Assembly: GCA_028622995.1 (NCBI GenBank)
Contig: JAJQJQ010000030.1
Coordinates: 2,976,001 to 3,040,000, forward strand
Direction: 5' to 3'
Length of the DNA: 64,000 nucleotides
Source of the DNA: Panagrolaimus kolymaensis
Lineage: Eukaryota; Nematoda; Chromadorea; Rhabditida; Panagrolaimidae
The notes beneath the pieces are model-generated. The model had not been told where the DNA came from and did no database searches. It saw nothing but the letters and a program-made list of their open reading frames with translations. Made by a program: the position numbers and the translations under genes. This document shows, in pieces, positions 13,842-24,397 of the stretch. Each line of letters starts with the position of its first letter. Position 1 is the first letter of the stretch.

Positions 13842-13994
13842 TTGATGGAGAAAAAAGTTTACTATAAAAACAAAAAATCAGAGTTATGTATTTTGTTATA
13901 TAATATTTTTATTGCCGATAACGTCGCTTGTATTTAAAAAAGACAAAGATAATATAAAATTCTACTTCCATAAAAGCAAGCATATCTTCATGTT

Positions 13995-14129
13995 TTAAGA
14001 AAACCCATTTCGATCACAAATAAAATCAGCGTCGCCGCATTCGCGAGATTGGCATAAATATGGCATAGGATTATCCCCTCCAGTTTCGAATCTCCAATTA
14101 GAACTTTGATAATTATTTTTATCATTTAT
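13995..14129 (-). pseudogene. Cys-rich coding-like fragment (uncertain)
   Basis: Downstream of the S28 stop, the minus strand has a 44-codon frame ending in TAA that looks protein-like. It reads NWRFETGGDNPMPYLC, then CGDADFIC, and ends NGFS. Three cysteines and mixed composition are unlike random AT-rich translation here. It has no ATG, is preceded by in-frame stops, and I see no splice acceptor joining it to a neighbour. It could be a lost terminal exon, a gene remnant, or chance. I do not recognise the family. Confidence 0.25.
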
Positions 14130-14130
14130 T
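14125..14130 (-). promoter_or_regulatory. Likely poly(A) signal of the S28 protease gene
   Basis: AATAAA on the minus strand, 54 bases beyond the stop codon of the protease gene, at a usual spacing for nematode 3' ends. Confidence 0.5.
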
Positions 14131-14183
14131 CATTCAAGCGACGGAGTACAAAAAGTATAAAGAAAAATAATTAAAGAACAAAA

Positions 14184-15954
14184 TTAATTAATCCATTTTT
14201 TGATATTTTGAAGAATAATTTCCGTGGATTTTTTCAATGATTCGCTATCATTTTTTGTTGGTCGCCTAAAGTCTTCACAATGCGAACCTCCTTCAATTGT
14301 GTAAGTAATAACAGAGGGATGATTGGATTTTGTCAAAACCAAATCTTTCCATGGATCCATTGAGCCACCAGTTGCAACAACATTCGTGCCATTATAATTG
14401 TCAAATCCGCCATATAATTTATTCATTCTTGTTTCAGTTTCTTTGAGATATTCAAGAGTAAATTTTTTACCAAAAGATTTTTGACAATTTGATATGTAGT
14501 CACTAAAAAAATAAACATATTTTATTTAGTTTTTAGTTGTTTTTTAAATGCAACTAACTTTAAAGAAAATCCAGGACCAAACATATTAAAATTTGAAGTT
14601 ACAAAGCAAAGTAATTCATTGCAAACTTGCCAATGCCAAGCTAAATCTTTCGCATTCTTTTCATTTTCATTTGATTGTTTTATATAAAAGTTTTGATGGG
14701 GATGCGCAGAATTTTTATGATTTTCACCTAATAAATCTTCAATAATTGCAAGATTCATCATGTTGTTTTCGCTTTCAATTTTCATGATTTCACATATTTT
14801 TCCAATATCTGTTTCATTCTAAAAAAAATTAAAATAAATTTTGTTTAGAAATGAATTATGAAAAATTGACTGTCTTACTTTTTCGTTTGGATGATTATAT
14901 TGAGCCGCGTGAGTCAAAATTCGTCTTAACGGAAGGAAATAAGTATTTCTAATATCAATATAGGCCAAATCAGAATTACCATCGAGCTTGCTTCTAAAAA
15001 AAGTATCGTATTTAGAAAAAAATAAGGCTGTGAAATAATATTGGTTACCTAAAAGCTTCATTTATCTTCCATCTACCATATTCTGATAACGACAACTCAT
15101 GCATATGTAAAAAACCATTAAGTATTTTGTCAGGACAATCAAAGTCATAAGCCCGATATGCTTCTTCACCAACTTTTAAATAATCTTAAAAATTTTAATT
15201 AAATATTTTCATTTTCGTTAACTAAAGCTCTTACTATCATTGCCAAGATTTATTGAAATGGCTGCTGAACTTCCAACAGCTCCAATAACTAAATCGGGAT
15301 ATTTCTGTCGAAACCACAAAGCTAGCGAGCCAGAATATGAACCACCAAAAACAATCCATTTATTATTTCGACGTTTCATTTCACGATTTTTTGTTCGAAT
15401 AAAATTTGCGATATCTTCCAAAGCTTGTTGGCTATTGAGATATTCAAAGTTTTCAGGGGTTGGATTTCTTAAAAAAGAAAGTTAAAGGATGAGTTTTAAA
15501 ATAAATAAGTCAAGGCTTACTCAAAGGGTTGACTTTTTCCATAAAATCGATGTTCAAGCAACCAAATATTTGCACCTACCTCGATGGCCCATTCCACAAA
15601 TGGTTGGTCTCGTTCAATAGAAAGAAAGGAAGCTGTGGATTCTCCATTAATCATTAAAAACTGAATTCCCTTTGATTTATCATGCAAAAAGTTATTAAAA
15701 TATCTCTGAAAAATCACAAAAGTTTATTTAAAATTTTTTTTATTTTTTTGCTGTTAACTTGGTTCCATGTTGCAGTTGATGAAGAATTAAAATGATCCAA
15801 TTTTTGTTCCAAATAATCTACGCTAATAAATTCGGGGTTTTGGTTTATCTAAAAAATATATGAAATTGTTTAAACTTTAATTCTCTCAAATAGCTAAATA
15901 GTAACTTACCAAATTCACAAAAGTTATAATAAATTTTATCACTGATATATGCAT
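14184..15954 (-). CDS. Secreted serine carboxypeptidase, peptidase family S28 (460 aa, 8 exons)
   Basis: Minus-strand exons are 15954-15910, 15848-15759, 15705-15521, 15467-15235, 15184-15049, 14993-14879, 14818-14559 and 14502-14184; all phases agree and give 460 codons. The first exon is a hydrophobic signal peptide. Next come the family signatures: QKLDHFN and TWNQ/RYF split by intron 2, EHRFYGKSQPFE, then the nucleophile motif GGSYSG with Ser152, GGSMDPW with Asp404 and IEGGSHCEDF with His429. The triad is therefore complete. S28 enzymes (prolyl carboxypeptidase, DPP2, thymus-specific serine protease, nematode PCP proteins) cleave after proline or similar residues in acidic compartments or outside the cell. 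Length matches the family. The exact substrate cannot be told. It may act in gut digestion, lysosomes or secretions. Confidence 0.9.
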
Positions 15955-17316
15955 TGTAAATAAAACACTTTGATAGAAGCTAATAAATAATAAACCCGTT
16001 TTCAGAATCAACGAAATCAATAAACCAAATTTCTTTTGCAAGAAAATATCAAAACTTTTCTGTTCTCAAAAGTTTCGGCAAAGATAAAAGTTTCTTTTCT
16101 TAATAAAGCAGGTCATCACGCTTTTATTAAATCAGGCCATTCTTTAGGTGCTCTTGAGATGTGTCACTTAATTTTGTTTGATATTTTTGATAAAAAATGT
16201 CTTACGAATATGGAATGCAATTGAATCAGCTGATTTTGCATCATTAGTCAAAGCGGTAGTAGTTACATAGTTAATTATTCTAAAAATATGTCTCATAGAC
16301 GTGTGCAACGTAAAATATTCCAAAATTTAGAGGCAATTCTTTTAATTTTATCCAAAATCCATGTCACTCTTATTTGAGCCATAAAGTAATTAGGTTTTTG
16401 TTTTGTTTATCTTTAAAATTTCCATAGAGTTGATAAAAAAAATTACGCTTCCTAAAAATAAAAATAAAAGTAATGCAAATCCAGACGTTTCAGTTTTTCG
16501 TCAACTCAAACTTATTTTTTTAGTATTTTTTTTGCTGTATAGATGCACATTTTTTTGTTGTAATAAATCCATGTTTATTACTTGAACGAATTTTTTTTTG
16601 AATTGCATGCATTAGAGTTTTTTAAATGCTTCTTATGAAAGAAATGTATGATCGCAAAAAATTATTTTAACTGAAATTTTTCTTATCTAAAATCAAACAA
16701 AGTTCATTGTCTCGGGTGTCATTTATCCATGAATCATTCATTGGTTGATGTGTTTTTTTTTACCAAAGAATCCAATTCTAAAATGATCTCTTTATATTTT
16801 TGCTGCTTTTTTTTCTACGATTACTAAAACCCCAATCATTGAACTCATTTATTTCGCGATTTTCATTATTATTTGTGAAAGCATAAAGAAGTTAAGCAAA
16901 CAAGAAAATACCCTTTCTCTTTTTTGACTAATGGACGATTTTTTTAAAATTGAGTTAAAAAACCAATCCAACCCGAAAACTGATCTTTTTCCTTTCTTCT
17001 TGCCTCGCCTAAGGAGCTGTTTACTTGCGCAACCTACTTTGAAAATGGAGTGTTGGTCATCATCATCATTACTCACCTTTATTATTTTATTTCCCAAAAT
17101 GAGGAGGAAAAAAATATGCGATCAGGAGGATTAACCCTTCAAAGGAGCTTGCGCAAAAAAAAAAAAGTAAAAAAGGAGTTTAAAAAAATAAATAAGGAAT
17201 AAATCAGTTTTGAATTATTCAATCCTTTAAAAGAAGCAGCAGGTTTATAATATATTTTCTTTGCGGAAGAAAATTACTTTATTTTTGTTTAAAATAATTA
17301 AAAGTTTTTTGAAAAA
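15955..17316. other. Divergent intergenic region, S28 protease to pepsin-inhibitor-like gene
   Basis: This 1.36-kb AT-rich stretch separates two genes transcribed away from each other and should hold both promoters. Overlapping frames on both strands around 16,850-17,130 are somewhat less biased but show no splice continuity or recognisable domain. No RNA gene was found. Confidence 0.5.
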
Positions 17317-18652
17317 ATGAATTTTAATTTATTATGCATTTATTTTGGAAGCTTTCTTACTGTAGCTATCGCTCAACAATTTTATAATCCCGCTTCAAAT
17401 ATGGGTGGCGCAGTTGGTTGTGTGGTTACTGTAAGAATTTTTTTCTCCCATAAAAATATTTGAAAATAATTTTTTGTTGATTTTTCAGGCTAAAAAACTT
17501 TATTCCCATGGAAATTTCATTCGAGATTTGGATGAAACAGAAGTGAAAGAATTAAAACAATATAAAAAAGATTTGGCTTCTTTTAAAAAAGTAAGCAACT
17601 TTTATTTTTTTTCCAGCATTTTGAGAAGTTCGGGAATAACTCTTATTAACTAAACTTTAAAAAATGTTTAGCATAATTGTATAAATTAAAAAAATATAAA
17701 TGACACTAGAAAACTATGCAGATTTTGGATTTTTTATCATTTGTGCTTTTAAATCAATCATCTTACATTCATTAACTATTATTTTGATTTAACCGTCATT
17801 AAGCTTTTATTTTTTCGAAACTGGCGCATGCGTGATTAGAAATGATAATTACTTTATGATTTAAAGCGCATAAAATAAAGTTAAAAGTAAAAATAAATAA
17901 GTCTTTAAGGGCGAAGATTAACTAGATTAATGGCATCCATTTATTGATGACAGCACAAAATAGCAACAACAAAAAATTTCTTATCAAAATATTCAAAGAT
18001 TTAAAAAAAAGGTTAAATTTGTTTCTTCTCCCTATTTTTTAAAGCCCCTTCCATTGCAATAGTTAATGCCTTTTTTGTTAAAAACAACAACAAAAAAAAT
18101 CAATAAAATGTCAGCTGAATGCGATCGTTTATGTATATATACACACATATGTTTCACTTACTTTTTGACCTTTAGAAAAAAGTTGCATTAGCTGTTTTTT
18201 TTAATTGAAAAATGCAAGAATTTTTTGTTTCGTATGTTGTTGTTGTCATAAATGGATTCCATTTTTTACAAAGCTTTACTTTCCTTTTTTTCCTTTCAAT
18301 AACAAAATTTTTTTCTTTCTTCAGAAAATTGAAGATGCATTTGCAAATGCTGAAAAGTTAGAACAAACCAATTCCACAATTCCACCTATGCCAATGCGAC
18401 CTTCAATGCCAGCATTTTGTTCAAAATCTGATACAATTCTTTACATTTTTGGTGGATGCACGGTTCAAGTAAGCTTTAATTTCCCCTAAAAAATCTCAAT
18501 CAATTTGGATCCTCAAAATTTTTTTAGAATTACAAAGTTTTTATTGGAGGTAAATTTGCTCGAGATTTAAGTGTAAAAGAAAAGAAACAACTTGATCAAT
18601 TTGCTAAACAAATGGCAAATAAAAATACTATCCCTCCTCCTCCAATTCAAGG

Positions 18653-18686
<34 letters not shown>

Positions 18687-18788
18687 GGAAATTCCACATC
18701 AGCTCCAACCGTCGCAGCAGTAACAACCACCATTAAATCTGCAGTTGATCAAACTAAAGTCAATCTTGATTTTTGTACGGAATTTTAA
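17317..18788 (+). CDS. Secreted pepsin-inhibitor-3-like protein (aspin family), two repeats, 206 aa
   Basis: Exons are 17317-17430, 17489-17590, 18325-18468 and 18528-18788, all phase 0. The first 19 or so residues form a signal peptide ending near AIAQ. Two homologous units follow: GCVVTAKKLYSHGNFIRDL, then an acidic and lysine-rich helix, and later GGCTVQNYKVFIGGKFARDL, then a similar helix. The pattern GC-V---K-(F/Y)---(K/N)(F/Y)-RDL and the Pro/Met linker with a Cys (PAFC) match the pepsin inhibitor-3 family (Ascaris PI-3; filarial 33-kDa antigens), which block aspartic proteases. Intron 2 is 734 bp, much longer than the rest. The C-terminal tail has 11 consecutive Thr codons (18,654-18,686) and a lone Cys near the end. 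Likely a secreted inhibitor of host or self aspartic proteases; the target is inferred. Confidence 0.82.
18654..18686 (+). repeat. (ACA)11 microsatellite coding polythreonine
   Basis: Eleven exact ACA codons lie in the last exon of the pepsin-inhibitor-like gene. The tract keeps frame. Uniform codon use points to recent slippage, so its length may vary between individuals. Polythreonine in a secreted protein could be O-glycosylated. Confidence 0.85.
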
Positions 18789-18792
18789 TAAA
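18787..18792 (+). promoter_or_regulatory. AATAAA overlapping the stop codon of the pepsin-inhibitor-like gene
   Basis: AATAAA begins inside the TAA stop. If used, the 3' UTR would be only a few tens of bases, which is common in compact nematode genes. Confidence 0.35.
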
Positions 18793-19250
18793 CCTCTTAT
18801 TTCTAAATGAAGATTTGAAATTAATATAATTATTATTATTGAAAAGCCTTAATTATTTTTGTTTTCAAAAAAGAAAAAGGAAAGCACAAGTATAATGGTA
18901 AAAAAAAATCAAAGATGCTTTTCATTTCCTTTACAAATTGTGATTTACTATGTAAATATATTTATGTATATGTGTATGTTTCAATAAATCAAAAAAAAAT
19001 TATAAAAACACTAATGATGGGATTGCAGCAGTTTTTATGTATGTATGTAATTTCATGGATAAAACACGCATTCGACTCTTGCTTTATTCTTGCAACGAAA
19101 AAGCTTCAGTGTGCAAATTTTTTTAATTTTTTAGGTTTCCTTCATTTTCACTTTTTTTTCATTCCAACGAAGTTTCAATCAAACTTGTTTTTCTGTTACA
19201 AATTTCGACGTTTTTTTATTATTTGGCTGCTTTTGTTTTGGGTATGGAAA
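18789..19250 (+). other. Intergenic region upstream of the F-box gene
   Basis: The stretch is AT-rich. A long frame runs through it into the F-box gene, but its translation before ATG 19,251 is Phe/Ile/Lys-rich and unlike the protein that follows, so it is treated as 5' flanking or UTR sequence. Confidence 0.5.
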
Positions 19251-20587
19251 ATGGCGAAGTTTAATGATGGAATCCTTCATGAAATCTTCCTCGAAACAAT
19301 CAAAGGAAAGAATTATTTTGGCAAAAATGGCTTCGCTTTAATCAACTTTATGCTAATTGGAAAAGAAACTTTCAAAGTCGTATTGGATTACTTTAGCCAA
19401 GCTAAACGTGCAGAAATTTATCGATACAGTGTAACATTTGAAGTCATCGATTCTGTGAGTTTTATGTTTACTTATTTTTCCTTATTTATCATTCATTTTT
19501 AGAGTGGAAATTCTGAGCTGTATATGTTTCATTTAACCTTTCCATTGTTAAAACCTATCTTGGCTGCTGCTGGCAAACATATTGAAGGATTGTATATTGG
19601 TTATATTTGCATGAGCTCCTCAAGTGTTTATGAACATTACAATGTCTTTAATCATCTTATTGGTGAAAGTATGGATTATTACTCTTATTCTAATTTTACA
19701 TATTCTTTTTTTTAGATTTGCAGAAGATTATGTTTGTAAGAAAAATACCTCATCATTATTATGCTCGTTTGGGCCAATTGAAGAATCTCGAAAGTATACA
19801 AATTTCTTGCTCTGATTTTGTAAGTGTTCTTCATATTATTTCCTTGATTCATTCTTTGTCTTAACATCTTTCTTTTCATAATGATAGTGTTAACTTTTAG
19901 GATGTTTCTATGATACCAGCATCATGTCGTCGTCTCCAAATTAACAATGTTGATTGGAAAGCTTCTCAATTTGTAGTTCACAAGACGACTTTCTTCCAAA
20001 AATTTACTTCTCATTTACGACATTTCTTACATATTAAACATAACAAGTTTGTTGTTGCTTCACTTTTTTTTTTGTTGCATCCTTTAACCATGTCTTCCAT
20101 TTTCAGCATCAAACTAACTTTTGTTGAAAAGCTTCGCATTGAAGGTTTATTACAACATTCTGATTTTACTACCGCAAATATGGATCGTCTTATTGCATTC
20201 GTTTCAACACATTTTCCAAAGCTTCAACGATTGCATGTGAAGTATAAAGTTCTTGGTACATGGGCTCAAATCAAAGACACTGTGTTAAGCTTTGATCCAT
20301 CAATGTTCAAACACTTATCTCCAAATGTCAAAGGAAAAATCGAATTTGATACAGAAAATGGCTCATCGTATGAGGATTCAACTGTTTCAACTATGAATGT
20401 GAGTACATTTAACTTGTTATTGTATGTGATTTTTGTTACTAAAGTGGATTATTTTCAGGCTGGTAGCGAAGTGCTAGGCAAAGCGCATTTTATCGTCAAT
20501 AATGAAAGCAGTACAATGCAGAAAACTTTCGAAGTTCATGATGGCTTATTTTTCAACTTTTGGTATTCTATGGATCCATTAAGTTGA
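19251..20587 (+). CDS. F-box protein, nematode-type (346 aa, 6 exons)
   Basis: Exons are 19251-19454, 19503-19668, 19716-19819, 19901-20046, 20107-20398 and 20459-20587; phases agree and give 346 codons with TGA. Residues 1-45 fit a divergent F-box: FNDGILHEIFLETI, then FALINFMLIGKETF and a following helix. The rest has repeated Leu/Ile-rich segments such as LGQLKNLESIQIS, LTFVEKLRIEG and FPKLQRLHVKY, suggesting a leucine-rich substrate-binding region. The expected role is linking substrates to Skp1/cullin ubiquitin ligases. Intron 4 (20,047-20,106) is 60 bp with no in-frame stop, so its removal is inferred from its T-run and TTTTCAG acceptor. The gene is tail to tail with the catalase gene. 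It is not obviously a member of the A/B/C family. Confidence 0.72.
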
Positions 20588-20616
20588 TTCAATTATTCTT
20601 CTTTCATCTTTGTAAA

Positions 20617-20622
20617 AATAAA
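20617..20622 (+). promoter_or_regulatory. Likely poly(A) signal of the F-box gene
   Basis: AATAAA lies 29 bases after the TGA at 20,585-20,587. Confidence 0.5.
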
Positions 20623-20766
20623 ATTATTATGCTTGTGACAATAACATTAAATTGCTAATAAACTCTTATTTTTTTGTATTATTTTAAATGTGGTAATCAT
20701 GCAAGTACAAAATTAGAAGAAGATTCGAGCAAACCTTATTGTGTCGTGCATTATTTATGTCGTGTT

Positions 20767-20772
20767 TTTATT
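20767..20772 (-). promoter_or_regulatory. Likely poly(A) signal of the catalase gene
   Basis: AATAAA on the minus strand, about 27 bases past the catalase stop. The catalase and F-box genes end within about 210 bp of each other. Confidence 0.45.
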
Positions 20773-21293
20773 TTAGCATCCTTTTGTTTAAAAATATTTT
20801 ACAATTCAGTTTTAACAGCATTAACAACTAAATTCCAGACTCCTTTTAAAGTTGATTCAGGAATAGCTTCTTTTGACACTCGATCATATTCTTCTTCCAA
20901 CATTTTCTTAAAATTTGGTGAAACTTTACCAAACATTTCAAAAACTCTTTCACGAATTTGTGGATAACAATCTTTCACATTATCGACTATATTTTCAACT
21001 AATCTTTCTCGAGCAGGTTGATCCAAAACTTTAGACCAAAAAAGTTTGGGTTGATCAAAGTTGGCATCATCTTGATCATCATATCGATCCACATCACCAA
21101 TAACAGAGTAAACATGCCATTTGCCTTCTGTAGCTTCTTTAGGGCCATGAAAACTATTTGGGAAATAATTAGGTCCCTTGGAATCTTGTCGATAATTCAT
21201 ATATCCATCTCGAATGTAATTATTCGTGGGTGCTCGAAGAGGGCAATTTATTGGAAGTTGACCATGATTTACTCCAACTCGATGATACTGAGT

Positions 21294-21757
21294 ATCCGTG
21301 TTAGTGTTCGATTACCGACCCGAAAGTCGGTAACTACCGAAATACCGACCCGACATTACCGACCCGATTACCCGACCCGACATAAATTTAAATTTCGGTA
21401 ATTACCGAATTACCGACCCGAAAGAATTTTTATACCGACTCGAAAAAAATTCAAAAAATTGAGGAAAATATTGATAAAAAATTGTCCATTTCTTTGAGAA
21501 AGAAGTATTTTGTGAAGTAATTTTGAATTATTTTAAGCTATTGCTGTTGTAAATTAGCTATATTCCATTAATTTTAAAGTTTTTAGTTAAATTTTAACAA
21601 GGAAAATTTTTTTTTGAATTACCGATTTACCGACCCGAAAGATTTTTGATTTTCGGTAATTACCGAGTTACCGACCGACTTGCTTTTTTATACCGAAAAA
21701 ATTACCGAATACCGACTTTTCCGTCGGGCGGGTCGGTAATCGAACACTAATCCGTGT
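21294..21757. mobile_element. hAT-type MITE (448 bp) with 8-bp target duplication, inside catalase exon 3
   Basis: The element spans 21,302-21,749 and is flanked on both sides by ATCCGTGT (21,294-21,301 and 21,750-21,757). Its ends are perfect inverted repeats of at least 21 bp starting TAGTGTTCGATTACCGACCC. Inside each end are many short copies of ATTACCGACCCG-like motifs in both directions, as seen in hAT subterminal regions where transposase binds. The 8-bp duplication and the TAGTG start are typical of hAT elements. There is no transposase gene, so it is non-autonomous. Removing it with one duplication copy exactly rejoins the catalase frame. Confidence 0.9.
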
Positions 21758-22753
21758 ATGAAAACATTCGAGCTTGAAGCATTTTATCTGGAGAAATTTC
21801 TATTCCTGGAATCAAATGCGAAGGTGAAAAACAAGCTTGTTCCACTTCCGAATGATAGTTAGTTGGATTTCGATCAAATGTCATTTTTCCAACAGGAATT
21901 AAAGGATATTCACCATGTGGCCAAACTTTAGTTAAATCAAATGGATTCCATCGAAATTTAGCTGCTTCTTCAAAAGTCATAACTTGAATAAACATTTCCC
22001 ATGATGGATAATTTCCATTTTCAATTGCATTAAACATATCTCGAGCTGAATAATCTGGATCTCTTCCAGAAATATTTACTGCTTCTTGTCGAGTTAAATT
22101 TTTTATTCCTTGACATGTCTGAAAACTAAATCTTTAACTTTGTTGTTAGCTTTTAAAATTTTTTTTACCTTCACATGAAATTTGACATAAAAAGCTTCTC
22201 CATCACATTAACCATTTTAAATGTATGTGAACCATATCCATTCATATGTCGATAACCATTTGGTGTACCTCGATCCCGAATAACCACATAACTTGATGAA
22301 CTGATTCATCACGGATTGTCCAAAAATCCCATTGTGGATTTGATTCTCTGACATGAGTTCGAGGATGATGTTTTTGAGTTCGAATAAATTGTGAAAAAAG
22401 CATTGGATCACGAACAAAAAATATGGGAGTATTATTTGCAACTAAATCCCAATTTCCTTCTTCCGTATAAAATTTCATTGCAAATCCACGCAAATCTCTC
22501 ATTACATCTGAATCACCTTTCTCGGATTTAACTAACGACCATCGAGCAAACATGGGAGTTTTCTTTCCAATTTCATTAAAGATTTTAGCTTTACAATATT
22601 TTGTTATATCATGAGTGACTTCAAAATATCCATGAGCTCCTGCACCACTGGCATGAACAACCCGGGGAGGGATACGTTCTCGATCAAAATGAGATAGATC
22701 ATCAAGAAGGGCGATATCTTGCATAATAAGAATAGGACCTCGTGGACCTATAG

Positions 22754-22952
22754 TTAAAGGAACAAGACTATTTGATGCCTTTTCAAAAATTTCGATACTG
22801 GGGCTGGGAGGAACAGTTGGGGCGGCGCGTGTTTGAATTACCGTGTAAGGCAGTAGGTGACACGGTAATTCAAACACGCGCCGCCCCAACTCTTCCTCCC
22901 AGCCCCAGTATCGAAATTTTCGAAAAGGCATCAAATAGTCTTGTTCCTTTAA
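22754..22952. mobile_element. Foldback (palindromic) MITE with TTAA ends, in catalase exon 2
   Basis: Two 93-bp arms (22,754-22,846 and 22,860-22,952) are reverse complements with only two mismatches, around a 13-base loop AAGGCAGTAGGTG. The outer bases on each side are TTAA. Removing one TTAA and the interior restores the catalase reading exactly, so TTAA (or the TA inside it) is the target duplication. TTAA duplication suggests a piggyBac-type mover; TA would suggest Tc1/mariner. The insertion is GC-rich compared with its surroundings. It adds 195 bp, which is 65 codons, and has no stop in the catalase frame; the plus strand is also open. Confidence 0.9.
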
Positions 22953-23118
22953 TGTCGCACTTCGATTGGCTTGTGGACAACCATTCGTAAGAGTAAGAAT
23001 TTCGGGTTCCTAAATTATCAAATCCATTTTTTTATTATTTCTAACTAAACATTACTGGCTGAGATTCTTTATACACAGCAAGTTGTTCATCGCATTTATC
23101 AAAATTTGGAAATGGCAT

Positions 23119-24397
23119 TTTGGAGAAAACTGTCTAAAAATTTAAACTCCTTTATTTAAAAAAAATCGAACACCAAATACAATAGTTGCAACCAGCTCCA
23201 AGCAAAAAAAAAAGTGAATCAAAAAAGTAAAAAAATGCATCAAACTCAAATCAACGTTCTAAAAAAACTTTTTGTTGTTTACTTTGATTCAAAAAAACTA
23301 AACTCGTTGTTGTCATTATTTATTTCCACCTTTTTATACTAAAAAACTCATTCATAAAAAGTCAAAGATCTTTTTTTTCCAAGTTCACTTTCCTTTCTTA
23401 CCTTGTTTTTAATGTTTTCTTTTTTTTTTCTGCAGAAAATAAAAGGTAAGACAAGATGATTGCTGAACCTTTTTGTTACTGCAATTCACAACAATCAAAC
23501 ATCATCATAATACGGCAAAAGCGAATGATTATTTTATTAACAAAAAAAAATACTGCAAATATTAGAAAACTTTATGGTGCAACTTTTTCACCAAATTGTA
23601 TTAAAAGCCCTAATTAATCTTTTCTTAAATGTAAAGCTTTTAGTTTTTAAACTATTTTTGTATTTTTGTACCATCATTTTATCATGCATGTTCTTTGCAT
23701 ATATTTATTCTTAGTATTTTGAATCTGTTTCCCATGATTAAAATTAATTTTCTGTCAGAAAAAACAAAATCAAGAGTTGCAATATAAATAACCTTTGTTA
23801 CATTCGGTATGTAGTTGTTGTGTAAAGAATTTAGTTCAGCTATAGAGAAAGTTTGCATAAATTAATTTGTCAAAAAATGAAATAAAAGTTAATTCAATCA
23901 AAAAGCATTCTTGTTGCAGCTTGATGATGATAAAAAAAAGAAATCCTTCGCTTATTGAACAACTCAAAGTTTTAACATTGCTTTTTTTATATCTTTGTGT
24001 TTAACAAACTATAAACTTTACCTACAAACAAAAAATATTAATTTTAATAAAAAGCTAAACTAATGTAAGAAAGAAATATGTGGAATCCAAGTTGAAGAAA
24101 GTCCATTGAAAACTTTGAAGCTTTGAAGAAAAACTTTCACATCCATAAAAAAAATCTCACAACGAAAGAAAAAAATTATTGCGAAACAAAAATTTCTCCA
24201 ACAATTTTTTTTTCTTCATCAAAGTTTTCCTTTCCCCGCTTATTTTTGTTATTCGTGTTTTTGCTTCCACATTTATTCCAATTATTTAGACCATTTTTTA
24301 ACAAACTCTTTACTTTTTAGCTCGAACGATAGAATCTATCTACTTTTTGTGTATATTCCAAGCTTGCTTTTGATCTCTTTCAAATATATTATTGGAT
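23119..24397. other. Divergent intergenic region, catalase to BRR2
   Basis: AT-rich spacer between the catalase start (minus) and the BRR2 start (plus), presumed to hold both promoters. No ORF or RNA gene could be supported. Confidence 0.5.
24307..24320 (+). promoter_or_regulatory. Possible spliced-leader acceptor of the BRR2 mRNA
   Basis: CTTTACTTTTTAG is followed by an untranslated stretch of about 77 bases before ATG 24,398 without an upstream ATG. Many nematode mRNAs receive a spliced leader at such sites. Inference only. Confidence 0.35.

Larger units (their letters stand above)
20799..23118 (-). pseudogene. ctl: Catalase, heme-dependent; coding frame broken by two insertions and two deletions
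   Basis: Catalase breaks hydrogen peroxide into water and oxygen. Minus-strand exons are 23118-23056, 23009-22169 and 22118-20799. Setting aside the two insertions and counting two missing bases gives exactly 524 codons, normal for animal catalase, with the catalytic His at residue 75 ([15 protein letters not shown]) and the heme-ligand Tyr at 358 (RMFSYTD), the usual numbering. Four lesions are visible. (1) A 195-bp foldback insertion after residue 41 adds 65 codons and keeps frame. (2) One base is missing near 22,275-22,277. (3) One base is missing near 22,204-22,206. (4) A 448-bp hAT-type MITE follows Asp360 and brings an immediate TAG. Some normally fixed residues also differ (DLRG where DPRG is usual). 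The C-terminus VKTEL has no clear peroxisomal signal. It is most likely a dead copy or dead allele; assembly error could explain the small deletions but not the elements. Confidence 0.88.

Noticed and set aside
16849..17134. Overlapping ORFs on both strands between the protease and the inhibitor genes
   Set aside because: They mirror each other, lack splice context and show no recognisable domain.
18915..19250. 112-residue upstream extension of the F-box gene
   Set aside because: Translation is a hydrophobic AT-driven mix and the F-box begins right at ATG 19,251.
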